Origin: Euryodendron excelsum
Lineage: Eukaryota > Streptophyta > Magnoliopsida > Ericales > Pentaphylacaceae
Reading direction: 5' to 3'
NCBI GenBank assembly: GCA_033060915.1
Contig: CM065397.1
Span: forward strand, 29,371,501 to 29,435,500
DNA: 64,000 nt
Position numbers and translations under genes: made by a program. Below the pieces are notes generated by a model. It ran no database searches and was not told where the DNA came from. It saw only the letters and a program-made list of their open reading frames with translations. Positions within the stretch are counted from its first letter, which is position 1. Each line of letters opens with the position of its first letter. This document shows positions 46,690-58,375 of this stretch, one piece after another.

Positions 46690-47165
46690 AGAAAGGCTAA
46701 GACATGAGACAGCAGAAAGCTTGGCCTAGTTCGGTGATCGCCTAGACCTAGTGGAAGTAAGCACGACAGTTGATACGTCACGGGCTAGTGCCACCGTTGG
46801 CGGGCTCGCTGACACGGAAGAGCTTCGGGATAAGGTGAAAGAGTTGAGAGGTGAGTTAGATGAAATCAACACCAAGCTAAACTTGCTAATGCGGGCAGTC
46901 GGTAACTCGGCCCCTCACACCTCAATCTTTGACACGACAAAGGTACGCTTTCCAGAACCCCATGCCTATGGTGGAGCACGGGATGCCAAAGAGTTAGAGA
47001 ACTATCTCTTTGACATGGATCAATATTTCAGGGCCGTCAAGGCCGACTCAGAAGAAACTAAGGTCACCATGGCTACCATGTATTTGAGTGGTGATGCTAA
47101 ACTATGGTAGCGCACGAAGCATGAAGAAATCCTACAGGGCCGCTGCACCATTGACACAGGAGAGG
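46690..47165 (+). pseudogene. Gypsy gag fragment
   Basis: A frame from 46,751 gives 119 aa. An acidic, coiled-coil-like stretch TEELRDKVKELRGELDEINT is followed by VRFPEPHAYGGARDAKELEN and MYLSGDAKLW, the Retrotrans_gag start typical of Tekay/Del-type Gypsy elements. A TAG at 47,108-47,110 replaces the codon after W; readable text continues (RTKHEEILQGRCTIDTGED) to about 47,165. No zinc knuckle. It probably derives from the same or a similar element as the adjacent RT piece. Confidence 0.75.
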
Positions 47166-47546
47166 ATAGTAAAGTGAGTCCAAGTCCCTAGTTGTTAGTT
47201 GTTGGCAAACTAAACTCCCCACCTAATTGTAGTCTGGAATTGCTTTGTATATGCAATAAAAGTGATCTTATTGCTTGCAAATTGTGTGCCCATTGCCTTC
47301 GTTGTTGCTTTAAACGTTCTTAGCTTATTGCTTCCAAATTGCTTACTTGTGCACCTTTAGATGTGTGTGTTGGCTTTCATTTGCGAGGTGCCCTTTTGGC
47401 TGACTTGTCTAGTGCCGCCCACGACAAGTGCCACACGGCCTAATCCACTTGAAAGTGTCGAACCGTGGCACAATGTAAGATTGCCTTGCTTACATATAAA
47501 GATGTGTACATAAAGTATAGGAATGGGTCACCCCTTTCATTTTCAG

Positions 47547-47599
<53 letters not shown>

Positions 47600-48112
47600 G
47601 TGACACCTCAAGCCTTACATTGCTACAACCGCTTCGGACCTTCACTGTCTGGCTAGCCCTCTATCCAATTGACCGATCTAGAATTTCTGCCGCCTAAGCA
47701 AAGTTCCATCTAATTTTTTAGTCTGGAAGGTTTCCTACTAGTTGAAACTCTGCACAATTCTAACCATAAAAATGCTCCCCGTACAAATCGAAATGCTGAC
47801 AAAACTTTCGCAACAGCCAGATGACATCCGCATAAGATTCCACCGATTAGATTAACTTATCACTGAAGTTAGTGCAATGCGTTGGTGTCTGGCCAGGCAT
47901 AGTCATTGTCTAAGTTGTAGCTGGTGAATAAATCTGACACCGATCATACCTCTAGCATATGTAGCCAAACCCTTATTCGATTTATGGCTCTAGACTAGCC
48001 CCTGCCTAGATGGAGCTTTGCAGATTTTTCACACAAAACAAGCCCTTGCCTAAGTTGAAACTTTACCAAAATCACTCCAAGAAACAATTACCTTTTCACA
48101 AGCACTGCATGG
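47166..48112. other. noncoding, probably Gypsy LTR/UTR remnant
   Basis: TATATGCAATAAAAGTG near 47,250 resembles a polyadenylation region and a TATA-like word lies near 47,495. A (CT)n run is at 47,549-47,597. The rest, to 48,112, shows no recognisable feature and I could not define LTR edges. Confidence 0.3.
47549..47597. repeat. (CT)n microsatellite
   Basis: Uninterrupted CT run of about 49 bp. Confidence 0.95.
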
Positions 48113-48420
48113 TGTCGTGCCCCAATTTTGAAAAAAATTAAAATCCAAGCTCTTTTCAAGAAGAACTTCCCTCCGAGAAAGGAAGAAAAAGTACAACATG
48201 ATTTAATCTCTTGAGATTTGATTTTGATAAGGGCTCTTTTAAAATGTTATTGAAGTTGACATCTAATTTAGATAAAGATGTGCTAAGTCACTTAAATATA
48301 AGTATACCTCGGAAGCAAACTTAGTTTTGAAAACGGTTATTGAAAAGCCTAGTAGAGAAGTTTTGAAATAACATGTGGGATCCTTTTGAAAATTTTTGAA
48401 AGCCCTTTTTGAAAAATGTT
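48113..48420 (-). mobile_element. terminal fragment of the Tat/Ogre-like LTR, antisense
   Basis: It begins TGTCGTGCCCCAATTTTG and follows the U5 end of copies E and F: AAGGGCTCTTTTAAAA, then TAGATAAAGATGTGCTAAGTC and CACTTAAATATAAG. Similarity fades near 48,420. Confidence 0.55.
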
Positions 48421-49195
48421 TAAATCTAATATATGAAAAATCTCGTTATATATAAAACCATGAACTTGGAGGAAAGTTTCAAGGATGGATGACAAAGCTG
48501 TCTGTGAAGGATACCATTCCCCAATTCGGAGATACACTAGACACTTCCTCATAAACCCTAAACTCAAAACTACTGATGGGAAATAGTACTAATATGAGTT
48601 AGCCAAGACCGACTCAAGATAATTTGAGGCTTAAAATAACAATTTAAATGAGACTTTTTTCTTTTCTTTTCTTTTTTACAATTTTTAATATTGTTGAAAA
48701 ATTTTTTATTAGCTTTTTTGTAAACTGGCTTTTTTTTCTTTTAAAATTGACTAGTATATAGATTTTAAGCCTTATTTTTTTGATAATTTTTTTTCTCATT
48801 TCAATTGGGGTCTTTATTTTTCAAAAAAAGATGTAAGAACTATATACGGTCCTGATGGCATGTACAGTTTTAAAAAATTTGAAGCCTACAAAATATTTTT
48901 TATTTGTATAATCGTCTTTGTTAAACTCTTTTTTATTTTGGAAGTTAACTGGTGCAGTTAATTTTAGGCCCACTTTTTTTTTTTCCGAACAAACGTATTT
49001 TTTCAATTGGCCTAGGGTCTAAATTTTTTGGGCCCTAAAAAAAATTTATACATTTTATTTGTTTTTTGTTGAAGTAGTAATTCATTTTTAAGTTCACTAG
49101 TGTAGTTAATTGTGGGCTTTCTTTTCTAGCATAATTCTTATTGCTCTTGTCTAGATTGGGGCTTATATCTTCATTTTTGTTCTTTTGGTAATTTT
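48421..49195. other. AT-rich stretch with dispersed-repeat text
   Basis: 48,430-48,590 resembles part of the DUF599 intron (31,710-31,840). 48,600-49,060 has T-rich runs with repeated GAGGCTTAAAA/TAAGCCTTAT and GGGCCCTAAAAAAAA words typical of plant dispersed repeats. No gene. Confidence 0.35.
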
Positions 49196-49359
49196 CGGTC
49201 AAATATTACTTCGGCAAGCATGACATGTTTATTGAAATCAGCGACCTCGGAAATCAACATGTCATAACCATTGGAGTGATTAAAACACTCGTATGCCCAA
49301 GATGAATGTGCAAAACAAGTAGCCCTTACCTTCCTCATATTTGATTTTTCATTTAAAAG

Positions 49360-49620
49360 ACTGTTTGGTAAAGTTTTTTGTTTTTTTTTTTTTTTAAACA
49401 AAAAAAATATTGTTTGTTTAATTTTTTTCGTTTTTTGTTATTTATAAAATTCGAGAAAAAAAAAACAAAAAACACTAAAATGGATGTGTTCTTTGTTTTC
49501 AAAATATTACTTCGGTACTGTTGGCATAATGGTAACCTATAATATCCATCACCAGATCATAAAAAATACACAACATAAATACATAACAAAAAATAAAAAC
49601 TGACAGCGTTGTTAAACGGG
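49360..49620. mobile_element. hAT-like MITE, copy 1
   Basis: Left end CTGTTTGGTAAAGTTTT; right end GCGTTGTTAAACGG, its approximate reverse complement. T-rich/A-rich arms with a central TATAATATCCATCACCAGATC. It matches copy 2 at 50,631-50,909 in reverse orientation. Confidence 0.6.
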
Positions 49621-50630
49621 TCGTAGCAAACTATTGTGCTTAGTCTTGGTGGGTTGATCGTGATATAGGCAAGTGGTAGAATTCTAAATATCAGTTGGAT
49701 GAGGAATTGACATCTCACACTCTCATAATTCGTATTGTAACTTTTTTTTCTTCTGTCCTTCCTTCTTCTTTTTATGCATTAATTCCTTTATGTGCATGTT
49801 TCAACCCCTTCAATTCTGTTTTATTTAATTTTATTTTTACAAAATTTTTATATAGTGAATTCTACTAAAATGATGTGACAATGGTATTTTTATAATTAAA
49901 ATTTAGCTTATCTTGTTTTAAAATGATAAATATTAATTCAATCACATTATTTTGTGTACTTATATATATATATATATATTGTATAACATTACTTCTATTT
50001 TAATTGAGTTCTACTGTTTCAATTATAAGAATTTTACCCCTTAACCTTCTTACATTGTCCAATTAAATTGAAGAATTCAATGTTGATACCTATGTGCTTC
50101 AATGGCTTTCGGTACTACTACCTTGATTGTTGTGGTGTTAAGTTCAACTCTCTCCCCACGGTGGATAACATTGTGGCTTATGCAATTATTGTTGTACTTG
50201 TTGCAGGCTTATATACTATTGAACTTTCTTATGAAAATGAACTACTTCTGTTTCTCACCATTTTCAAACTAAATTCTAAATCAACCCATCTTCTCATTCA
50301 TGCATTTACACAAATTATGATTGTCTTATTCTCGTCTAAAATTTGTAGACAATTTAGAAAAATTTAAGTACAGTCATCACGTCTTGGATATGAATATTTT
50401 TTTAAAACTGTTCCAATCAAACACTTTTCAAATTTCTTACATCAAACACATATCCTTCCATTTGTGTATTTGTACGAAGTATGACTTAAATAATTTTTAC
50501 CAAATGAAATATGTAAGTAACTTAAGAATGATAGGTATAGTCATCATGTCTTTCAAATAGACATCACGGCTTTTGAATGACCACATTGTCTTTGAATGAT
50601 TACTTTTCAAAATAACTTTTCCAAAAGTGC

Positions 50631-50909
50631 AGGCCCCTTAGTAACGCTTTTTGTTTTCGTTTTTTGTTGTGTATTTTTATTTTGTGTTTATACTAAATAT
50701 TTTTTGTGATCTATTAATGGGCACTTATAGGTTATTGTTGTGTCAATAGTACGAGATCAATGTTTTAATAAGAGAGAACACACTCATTTTAGTGTTTTTA
50801 GTTTCTTTTTTTTCAAAATTTGTAAAAAACTAAAAAAAATTTAAACAAATGCTATTTTTGTTTTTTTTTAAAAAAAAACCAAAAATAATAAACATTGCCA
50901 AACAGGCCT
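50631..50909. mobile_element. hAT-like MITE, copy 2 (reverse of copy 1)
   Basis: AGGCCCCTTAGTAACGCTTT to TTGCCAAACAGGCCT; TIR style GGCC(Y)GTTTGGTAACG. It interrupts the decayed LTR between CCAAAAGTGC and TTAGGTTAAAG. The 8-bp duplication expected for hAT is not recognisable. Confidence 0.65.
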
Positions 50910-51317
50910 TTAGGTTAAAGTTTTTGTTTTCAAAATTGCTATTTCCAAAAATATACATGCATGCATCATTTATCCTTGATGCATTGATAAAATCCCATTT
51001 TTAAAATTACATGAGTGGATTTAGCAATTGGAAATTTGTAAGAAATTTCAGGATGGATATCATGTTGGTACTGATTTTTATCAAGGGGGATAGGGTGACG
51101 ATTATTTAATACCTTCTGTGTACGTAATCAACCCATGATGAACCTAGATCTCTAGTTTGCAGACTAACCCATGGTTATTTTTTAATATGAGGTTTCAAAA
51201 ATAAAAAATTATTTTTAAATAAAAAATTCGTTTTCAAAAAGTTAGGTTGTTCTTTGAAATTTGCCTATTTTTATGTGGCTTGATACACTTTTATCAAAAT
51301 TAAGTGGCAACTCTAAA

Positions 51318-51632
51318 CTATCGAGATGATAGTTGAGTTGGCTTCAACAGTTGGACTTAAAACTCCGCTCTTCTTTCGATGATCGTATGTTCAAACCCGC
51401 TTGCAGTGTTAATTGCATGAATCAAATGTTATTGAGAAGAAACTATATGTCGCTTGCACTTCGATAGGCTACAATAACGGGCTCACCTTCCCGAATCAGT
51501 AGTTATGGCTTAAAACGAACATTTTGCAGTGAACGTGAACTCTTATGATCATACAAAGAAGAGGTGTTACATTAATCATTCTTTCTCACCTTTTTAATTA
51601 GTTAAAAATAAAAAATAAAAAATAAAAAAAAG
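51318..51632 (+). mobile_element. tRNA-derived SINE
   Basis: Flanked by GGCAACTCTAAA (51,306-51,317) and GGCAACTCCGAA (51,633-51,644), target duplications of the interrupted LTR. An A-box-like GTTGGCTTCAACAGTTGGA (about 51,338-51,356) is followed about 35 bp on by a B box GTTCAAACC (51,389-51,397). The 3' end is a run of AAAAAAT units. Length about 315 bp. The promoter boxes look readable. Confidence 0.75.
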
Positions 51633-51797
51633 GGCAACTCCGAAATGTTTTCAAAAGCTCTATTCAAAATCAAATTCAAGATATCAAACTCCTATCACAC
51701 TTTCTTTCCCTTTTCGAATGGAGAGTTTTTTCTTAGAGAACATCAGATTCTCGAGAGCCCGTGAGGGCCCCCCGGAAAGTCGAAGGGCGACAATGAG

Positions 51798-53100
51798 ACA
51801 TTAACAATTCAAAGACGGTTCCTCATGGAAATTGGGCTTCTGACTTTCAGATGATAAATTTAATTGATTTGTGTTTTGTTATGTTTCATTTAGTGTTAAA
51901 AAAATAATGTTATTAAATGATGTGCAGAACGAACTGTTTTTGTAGTGGTATAGACCGATGATGATTAGGGATGGTAATGGATAAAAAAAAAAAAATAGAG
52001 ATCCGACCGCATTCGTCCCGTTTAGAGCAGAAATGGAAGTCAAAATAAAAATTCATACAGGTATAGAGGCAGAGATGAACTCGCCCTATCCATCCCCGCC
52101 CCACTTCTCTCACTTTTAGCAATTTTTTTATTTTTTATATAGGTTACTTTTAGTTTTTTTTTATGTATGATGTGCTAATGATACTATCATTATGCTTTAT
52201 GTTGATTGGTATGTAACTAATATTCAATAATTTTTTGATATTATTTGTTAGATAGACTTTTAATTTGTTATTTTAAGCTTTATTTCTTTTGACAGGATAA
52301 TAAGACTATTTTGATTTATATACAGCCCAAAATATTTAATGTTAATTCTATTTTACTACTAAGTGGAGACTATGATGCTATTAATATTCCTAATATCTTA
52401 GTTTTTTTTTTTTCTAGCTCTTTGTGTTGTTTATTTATTTATTTTTTTTGTACCACAAAGAAAGAAAGAAAGAAAAAGTTTGGGCTGAATTTGGACTTTG
52501 ATCGCCGTTGTGAAGCCAGAAAAATTGATAGTCACATTTAATTTGCCTTAAGATGTGTTGTAAAATGCAATATCATCATTTGCTAATTTCCACTCGTCAG
52601 GGTCTAATGAACTTTTGTATTGGTCATACAATATTTTAAAGTAAATAAATGTATTCATAAAAAAAAGGAACTAAATTATAAATAATAGACTATTGAATGA
52701 TCTTGCATAAAAAATGAAAATAAGGAATAACTATTTTTTGTTTGTGATAGCTTAAATATGCCTTGCAAATGGTTTTTTTTTTTTACGGATTCGTAGCTAT
52801 TATTATTTGTCATTGTCTTTTTTTATTTTCTAGAAACGTAAGAGTGCAAAAAATAAAAAGGGTCTATTTGTTGACATTATGAGCAAAAGTAGAAAGAACT
52901 ATTACTAATCTACATCCAAACTTTTTCCTTTGAGATTTTGTAACTTCCTTTTTTTCTTTTTTTTTTTTGTTCCTCTTGTATTTCTCTCCCTACTAAGTAA
53001 AGCTCTGCACAAATCTATATTCTTATTTGCATTATGAGATCATGCATATTTAAGGAAATGTATATTTTAACTTATTTTCTTGTTGCACGTGCCAAATGAT
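51798..53100. other. AT-rich DNA without a recognisable gene
   Basis: T-rich runs and AAAG repeats (near 52,460). Text near 51,975-52,110 (GGGATGGTAATGG, ATCCCCGCCCC) is repeat-like. No supportable ORF. Confidence 0.4.
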
Positions 53101-53106
53101 TAACAC

Positions 53107-53475
53107 TATGTTTAGAGCAAAAAATTCTTATATGAATTGAATTTTAAGATGAGAAAAGCAAAAAAAGGATTTTAAAGAAAATCTCTTTTTCCTTGGTGTT
53201 TGGAAATAATTAGAATTAAAAAGGAAAGATCTCCATTTTTTCCTATTTGGTTTGATGAAGAATTAGAAAAGAAATAATTTTATAAATAATATTGTCCTTA
53301 GATTAGGTTAGCTAGTAAGGAACTTAGAAAAAGTAAAGGTGGGCAATGTGATTCAATTCTCATGAAGTCTGACCACTTTTCAAAATATGTTATGATAGTC
53401 TTTTTTATCCTTTTAAAACCCACCAATGCAAATTTTTTTTTAAAATCCATCTACCCCAAACATAAGAAATTCCAT
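53107..53475. mobile_element. possible MITE
   Basis: Left CTATGTTTAGAGCAAAAAATTC and right CCCCAAACATAAG are an approximate inverted pair about 360 bp apart, both followed inward by AATTTTAAAAT-type text. The family is not determined. Confidence 0.35.
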
Positions 53476-54560
53476 TTTAAAATTCAACTTCCATCAAATT
53501 TTACTATTCCAGACACACTGTAATGTGTATTATATATGTATATATGCATATATATATATATATGCGTGTATGTGTTGTCACTGTGGTGGTGACTGGAAAA
53601 GTTAGGTAGAAGCTCAAAAAGACGCATACAAAAAGATAAAACAAAAAAAAGTCGCAATGGACATTCGGAGGCACCTATCAAGCGGCTTTCTTATTCAGGT
53701 CGGTGCGTCTCCAAATCAACCTTCCACTTGCTTAGCCCCCACTTTCCACAGTAAACAGCCCCAGACTTCACTTTTATTTACTGAAATACCACTCTTCCTT
53801 TTGACCCTTTTTTTGATACATGACAACAACAATAATAACAATAATAAACTGGAGGAAAATCTGGTCAGTGTGTGGCCCATTCATTGTTATTACTTTTGGT
53901 GGAGTTTTAATTGGAAACAATTAATCTCGAAGACAGCTGGAATGGAATTGGCTTTGTTGTTTACTTGCTGCATGGAGAACCTAAAATATGCATCTTATTG
54001 CTTTGTTTGGTTCCGCTTTTTCAAAGTCACTTTTTTGAAAGAATTTTTCCTCGACTTAACAAAAAAAAAAAAGGAAAGAAGTTCATCATTAGATGAAAAT
54101 CTATGCAAAACAGGAGCCTGCATTTGAGATGATTTTGGTAAAACTTTATTTTTCACAATTCTGACCTACCGTTATAAAAAATATGAGCAACAGCAGTTAC
54201 CACAATGTGACTTAAATTTTGAAAGACCGATTCAAGAGTTGAGAGGGAACAAAATTTTGTTATAAGTGCTGACATTTTTTAAGTACTCGTACCGTCTTTC
54301 TATTTTGAAAAATAAAATAAACCGAGTAAAAAGAAGGTGTTTTTAAGAAAGCCAGCCTTTTTTTAGTTAATTTTCTTTTCTGTAAGCTTATTAATAAAGG
54401 CTCGTGGATGTACCTTTCGTAATTTCAATGGACAAAAGCTTGTGGCTTATGAGTGCAGGTTTGTTTTCTTGTCTTTTTAGGGTGATTTCACTTTCACAAG
54501 GTTTTTATACAATTTTAGACCGTTGTGTATGTGTTTGTGATTTTAATGATATTCTCACCT
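53476..54560. other. AT-rich DNA without a recognisable gene
   Basis: An (AT)n/(GT)n run lies near 53,530-53,575 and (AAT/AAC)n near 53,825-53,850. The 156-aa frame at 53,657-54,127 is judged spurious. Confidence 0.4.
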
Positions 54561-54569
54561 CTTCTCTAT

Positions 54570-54915
54570 TTTTAAAAAGAAATGAAGAAAAAAAATACGT
54601 TAGGCTAATATAGTGCGGGTTTGTTAACAATATTTATTTACCTTTACCCTATGACTCAGCTAATGTACAACCTAAATGGTTTTATCCGCGCTCTTCTCTC
54701 TACAGTTCTTGACCCCTACAATCATGGTTATTCTTACCACTTTTGTATTTTTAAAAGAAATGAAAAAAAAAAGAAAAAAAAAACTATGTTAGGCTAATGT
54801 AGTATGGGTTTGTTATTAAAACTTACTTACCTTTACACCATGATGTAGCTAATTTATAACCTAAATGGTCTTATACGCACTCTTCACTCTATGGTTCTTG
54901 GCCCCTACGATCATG
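54570..54915 (+). repeat. tandem duplication of about 189 bp
   Basis: TTAGGCTAATATAGTGCGGG at 54,600 and TTAGGCTAATGTAGTATGGG at 54,789 start parallel runs that both end in a CCCCTAC.ATCATGG word (about 54,712 and 54,901). The copies have diverged moderately. Confidence 0.8.
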
Positions 54916-56270
54916 GAAAAAAATTAGAGCCGATATCTAATAAAATTGTGGTGGAGAAAAACATTAGGCCCCATATGTATGAGTTCTCAATGTATAGAAG
55001 TGTGATGGAATGGTCGGTTCCTTTGGTTTGGCAATATAAAATAAGACTTCACCTACCCTTTTGTTTAAACATCACAATTACTATTACATGTTATCATTTA
55101 ATAGGTATCAATTTGTTTAAGAACTTTGTGTGTAATTAATTAACTTGATTGCAAAAATTAAGTATGCAAAACCCTGAATGTTGAGTAACTAAGCTATATC
55201 AATTTAAGTTTAAAGCTCAATTTGTTTTGGGGGATGCACTTTTATTTTTAAGAAAAGATCAAATACAGGTATAGTTAGTAAGAAGTGAGGAATTAGCAAG
55301 GGCAAAAAAAGTAATAAACTAAATCTTACAAGAGTAAACGTCAGGAGCAACAAATATTATTTGTTTAAAACACTACGCTCCTGTTACGATTTGAACCTGT
55401 GATATCATCGAAGTCTAGATGGATTCATAAAAATTGGACCAAAGGCACCTTGGACCTTTTAAATTGTTCTTTGCAGATATGTATAAATATACATATATAA
55501 ATTTAAAAACTCGATAGACTGTCAAAGTGATAGCTGAAGGAGGAAGCATTTCACATTTGCTTTTCTCAAATTGCACATAATTTAGAGGCATCGATAGGAT
55601 CAAATTTCAACTAGAAAATAAAGCATGAAATCCCTAACTATGATAGGCCATGATGATAAACGTAAACGTGTAATGTTTAGATATATAAGGAGTTGTCCCA
55701 AATAAGATGATTTTTAACTACTTAATTTTTGGTAATTTTTCTTTTTAATTTTAACATTCTGAGAATATTTCCCCCCCCAAAAAAAAAAAGGTTTCGGGTA
55801 GCACAATTGGAAGAGTCTGAATTATATATTTGGACAAAAGATCTTTAATTATTGGGCACTAAAGTATATTTATACATTTTAAGTCGCATAAAATAAGAAG
55901 GATGGCATAGTAGTGAGTGGGGGCAAAGGCAAAAATGACAAATTCTAAAGAAATTTATTCACTAAAACAAATTAGAAAATGTATATTTTTATAAATACAT
56001 AGATATATTTAGAAACACACCAAAATAGTAATTCACAAAAACTAAAATTCGTACACAAGTGCATAAAATCAACCAAATTAATAAGGAAGTGCATATAGTT
56101 GAGGACGATTTTGTGAATTTCGCCATCAGGAGGGGCTGCTGAGGATAGTTTGGTAATCTTGAACAGTAAACCACTAAGGTGGTCACAATTCATGTGAGGC
56201 CCGCTTTTCCTCTCGCTGAAGCTACTTTGGTTTCTTCTACTTCTTCACTTTATTTTTCTTTCTTTTTAAT
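54916..56270. other. AT-rich intergenic DNA upstream of the bZIP exon
   Basis: No gene seen. GGTTTCGGGTAGCACAATTG near 55,790-55,812 is A-box-like and GATTTGAACCTG near 55,389 is B-box-like on the other strand, but no complete SINE or tRNA can be drawn. Confidence 0.4.
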
Positions 56271-56281
56271 ATTCATATGCA

Positions 56282-56331
56282 TAATATATATATATATATA
56301 TAACCAACCAGCTGCTTCACCTTCTCTCCCC

Positions 56332-56366
<35 letters not shown>
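56282..56366 (+). promoter_or_regulatory. core promoter and CT-rich leader of the bZIP exon
   Basis: (TA)n at 56,284-56,303 offers a TATA box. It is followed by a (CT)n run (56,333-56,366), a usual plant 5' UTR feature, about 45 bp before the ATG. Confidence 0.5.
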
Positions 56367-56369
<3 letters not shown>

Positions 56370-56408
56370 CCAAGGAAGCAAAATTCGTACCAGAAGCGGT
56401 TGTACAAA

Positions 56409-56645
56409 ATGGGTCAGAAACGAGTGGAGGAATCGATCTTCGGCCGAGGAGGAGGAGGCGACATGAAGCGAAGCCCGTCGGAATTGGCTTTAGAAGAGCT
56501 TTTCAGTAAAGATGCCGTCGAAATTCCTCCTCAGAGGAGTAGGGTCTTCGACGATGCCGACGCTCTTCTCAGCCTTGAAGACCACCCTAAAAGCTTCGCT
56601 GACGTCTGTGCCGGCGGCGATCTTACCTTCCCTTTCAGAAATCAG
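56409..56645 (+). CDS. first exon of a group-C bZIP transcription factor (bZIP9/CPRF2-like)
   Basis: ATG at 56,409 opens 79 codons ending AGAAATCAG before GT. The product starts MGQKRVEESIFGRGGGGD. MKRSPSELALEELFSK (about 19-34) is the N-terminal signature of plant group-C bZIPs (bZIP9/10/25/63, CPRF2), which bind ACGT-type elements as dimers in the nucleus. FADVCAGGDLTFPFRNQ (63-79) is also a family segment. The basic region and leucine zipper lie in later exons, which I could not find between 56,646 and 63,815. That interval holds a LINE fragment, an antisense Copia pol and the end of a convergent gene. This may be a truncated gene copy, or the rest lies beyond a very long intron. The exon itself is intact with good promoter context. 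Codon use is GC-richer than the surroundings, as expected for a real exon. Confidence 0.7.
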
Positions 56646-57235
56646 GTCTCTCTCTCTCTCTCTATATATATGTATACACACACAAACTACCAGCTAGAGT
56701 TTACACATACACTTCACACCAGATGAGTGGCCCCTACAAAGTAACAACCGACAAGTAAGCGTCGATTGGGGCAGCAACCTAGAAGGTCACGTCACGTCCT
56801 CACAACCTGTCGGCGTGGTTTTCACCGATTGTCATGTGCTTACGCTCCGCTCACTGAGCTGAGCGTAGTTATGTCATTTGTGTATAATATTTCTCCTCTC
56901 CCACCACAGCAGGGGAGAAGGCCTGTGACTCTACGATTCCATACCTAAAAAGAGAGTCGCTAAAACCTCTCCTCCGGTTCTCACATTGTGATATACACAT
57001 TAGTGCAAGAAAAAAGACTAATAGATACAACAATTTTGACCACAGATTTAGAATGTCTTTACTGTTATTATTGTTACTTGTTATTGAAGAATTAAATTTA
57101 AGCAACCTCTGTTTCATAGAATGTGGTATTATTGATAAATAACATCAGACTAATTATTCTGTGATGGAGTTTGCATTAGGCGGGATTGGATATTCAGCCG
57201 TATACCTCGTTTGTTTTGGGATAAATATAGGGGTA
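56646..57235. other. start of the putative first intron of the bZIP gene
   Basis: It begins GTCTCTCTCTCTC then (TA)n and (CA)n. The donor GTCTCT is weak compared with GTAAGT. No second exon is recognised. Confidence 0.4.
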
Positions 57236-57239
57236 TAGA

Positions 57240-58375
57240 GAAATGACGCAAAAATTGAGAAATGGTCTAAATTTGTATGTACCAAAAAAAAAAAGAGGAG
57301 AGAAGTTATGCAGAGGATGGGAGGTTGTGGAAAGGCTGATTCAAAACAAATACGGTTTAGGTGATGGTGGTTGGACCTCTAGTGATGTCAAAAACTCTTA
57401 TGGAGTTGGTTTGTGGAAGGGTGTAAGGAAGGTTGGCATGATTTTTTAAATAATGTGAAGGAAGACGAGTAAGGTTCTGGCATGATGTGTGTTGTAAGGA
57501 TGTCCCATTATCAAGAGCTTTCTCTGATCTTTTGGCTATTGCTAGGGTTAAACAGGCTTTAGTGGTGGATTAGCTACTTTTTTTGAGATAGGATTGGTGT
57601 GGGAACTTTGATTTGTTCGCAATTTTCAGGATTGGGAAGTGGAGATGGTAGAGGGATTTATGGTTTCTTTGTATAAGGTGAAGGGATATTATGGGAGGGA
57701 GGATAGATTGGTTTGGACAGGAAAGAAGGGGAAGTTTACTGGTAAGTCATTCTCTGATATTCTTGATAGGGATGTGTAGAGGTCTTTCCCTTGGAAGAGC
57801 ATTTGGAAAACTGGGGCTCCATCCAATGTTGTTTTTTTTACCTGCACTGCAGCACTGGATTCTATGCTTACCATTGATCATTTGGGAAAAAGGGGTAAAA
57901 TGCTTCCAATTGGTGTTGTATGTGTCAGAAAGCTCAAGAATCAGTGAATCATCTTCTTCTCCAATGTAATGTGGCGTGGCAGATATGGAGTATGGTTTTT
58001 TGCATTTTTGGTATTCAATGGGTTTCACCAAAATCTATTATTGCTTTGTGTGATTCTTGACCTAGAAGGTCCACCAGGGAAGACTAATAAGGCTAGGAGG
58101 ATTGCCCCTTTGTACTTAATGTGGTGTTTGTAGAGGGAGCGTAACCGTAGGAATTTTGAAGAGATGATCGGCTCAAATCATATTTTTTGAATACTTTTCA
58201 AGTTTGGATGTCAGGGAATTACTGTGAATCCTTTGTCGTCATGATAGTTTTAATAGGATATCTTAATTTTGGGGAGGGCTTATAATTTTCTTTGTATACT
58301 ACTTGTGTATAAAGGTGGCGCACCTTTTGTTGTCTTTTGAATAAACTTTGCTCGCTTATAATAAAAAAAAAAGGG
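57240..58375 (+). pseudogene. LINE (non-LTR) 3' fragment with zf-RVT and poly(A)
   Basis: Shifting + frames read the C-terminal part of plant LINE ORF2. First come WEVVERLIQNKYGLGDGGW and VRFWHDV near 57,325-57,490. The zf-RVT domain follows: FPWKSIWKTGAPSNVVFF (about 57,785), then DSMLTIDHLGKRG, then past a frameshift a segment of the ESVNHLLLQCNVAWQIWSMV type (about 57,935). Several stops and frameshifts are present. The 3' end has AATAAA at 58,340 and a poly(A) at 58,362-58,372. RT core and endonuclease are missing, so it is a 5'-truncated, dead copy. Target-site duplications were not identified. Confidence 0.8.

Larger units (their letters stand above)
49195..51797 (+). mobile_element. 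decayed sense copy of the Tat/Ogre-like LTR
   Basis: The U3 motif ACCATTGGAGTGATTAAAAC near 49,268 and the U5 end from about 50,430 (ATGCATGCATCATTTATCC as in B near 7,785) are in order. It ends GGAAAGTCGAAGGGCGACA at 51,797. Much of the middle is lost or unrecognisable. Two MITEs and a SINE are inserted. With the antisense fragment at 48,113 it forms an inverted pair. Confidence 0.5.

Noticed and set aside
53657..54127. 156-aa plus-strand frame
   Set aside because: Poly-Asn from an (AAT/AAC) repeat, poly-Lys from an A run, no recognisable domain, no promoter or splice context.
55380..55410. tRNA gene suggested by GATTTGAACC (B box on -)
   Set aside because: No acceptor stem or matching A box at the right distance could be drawn.
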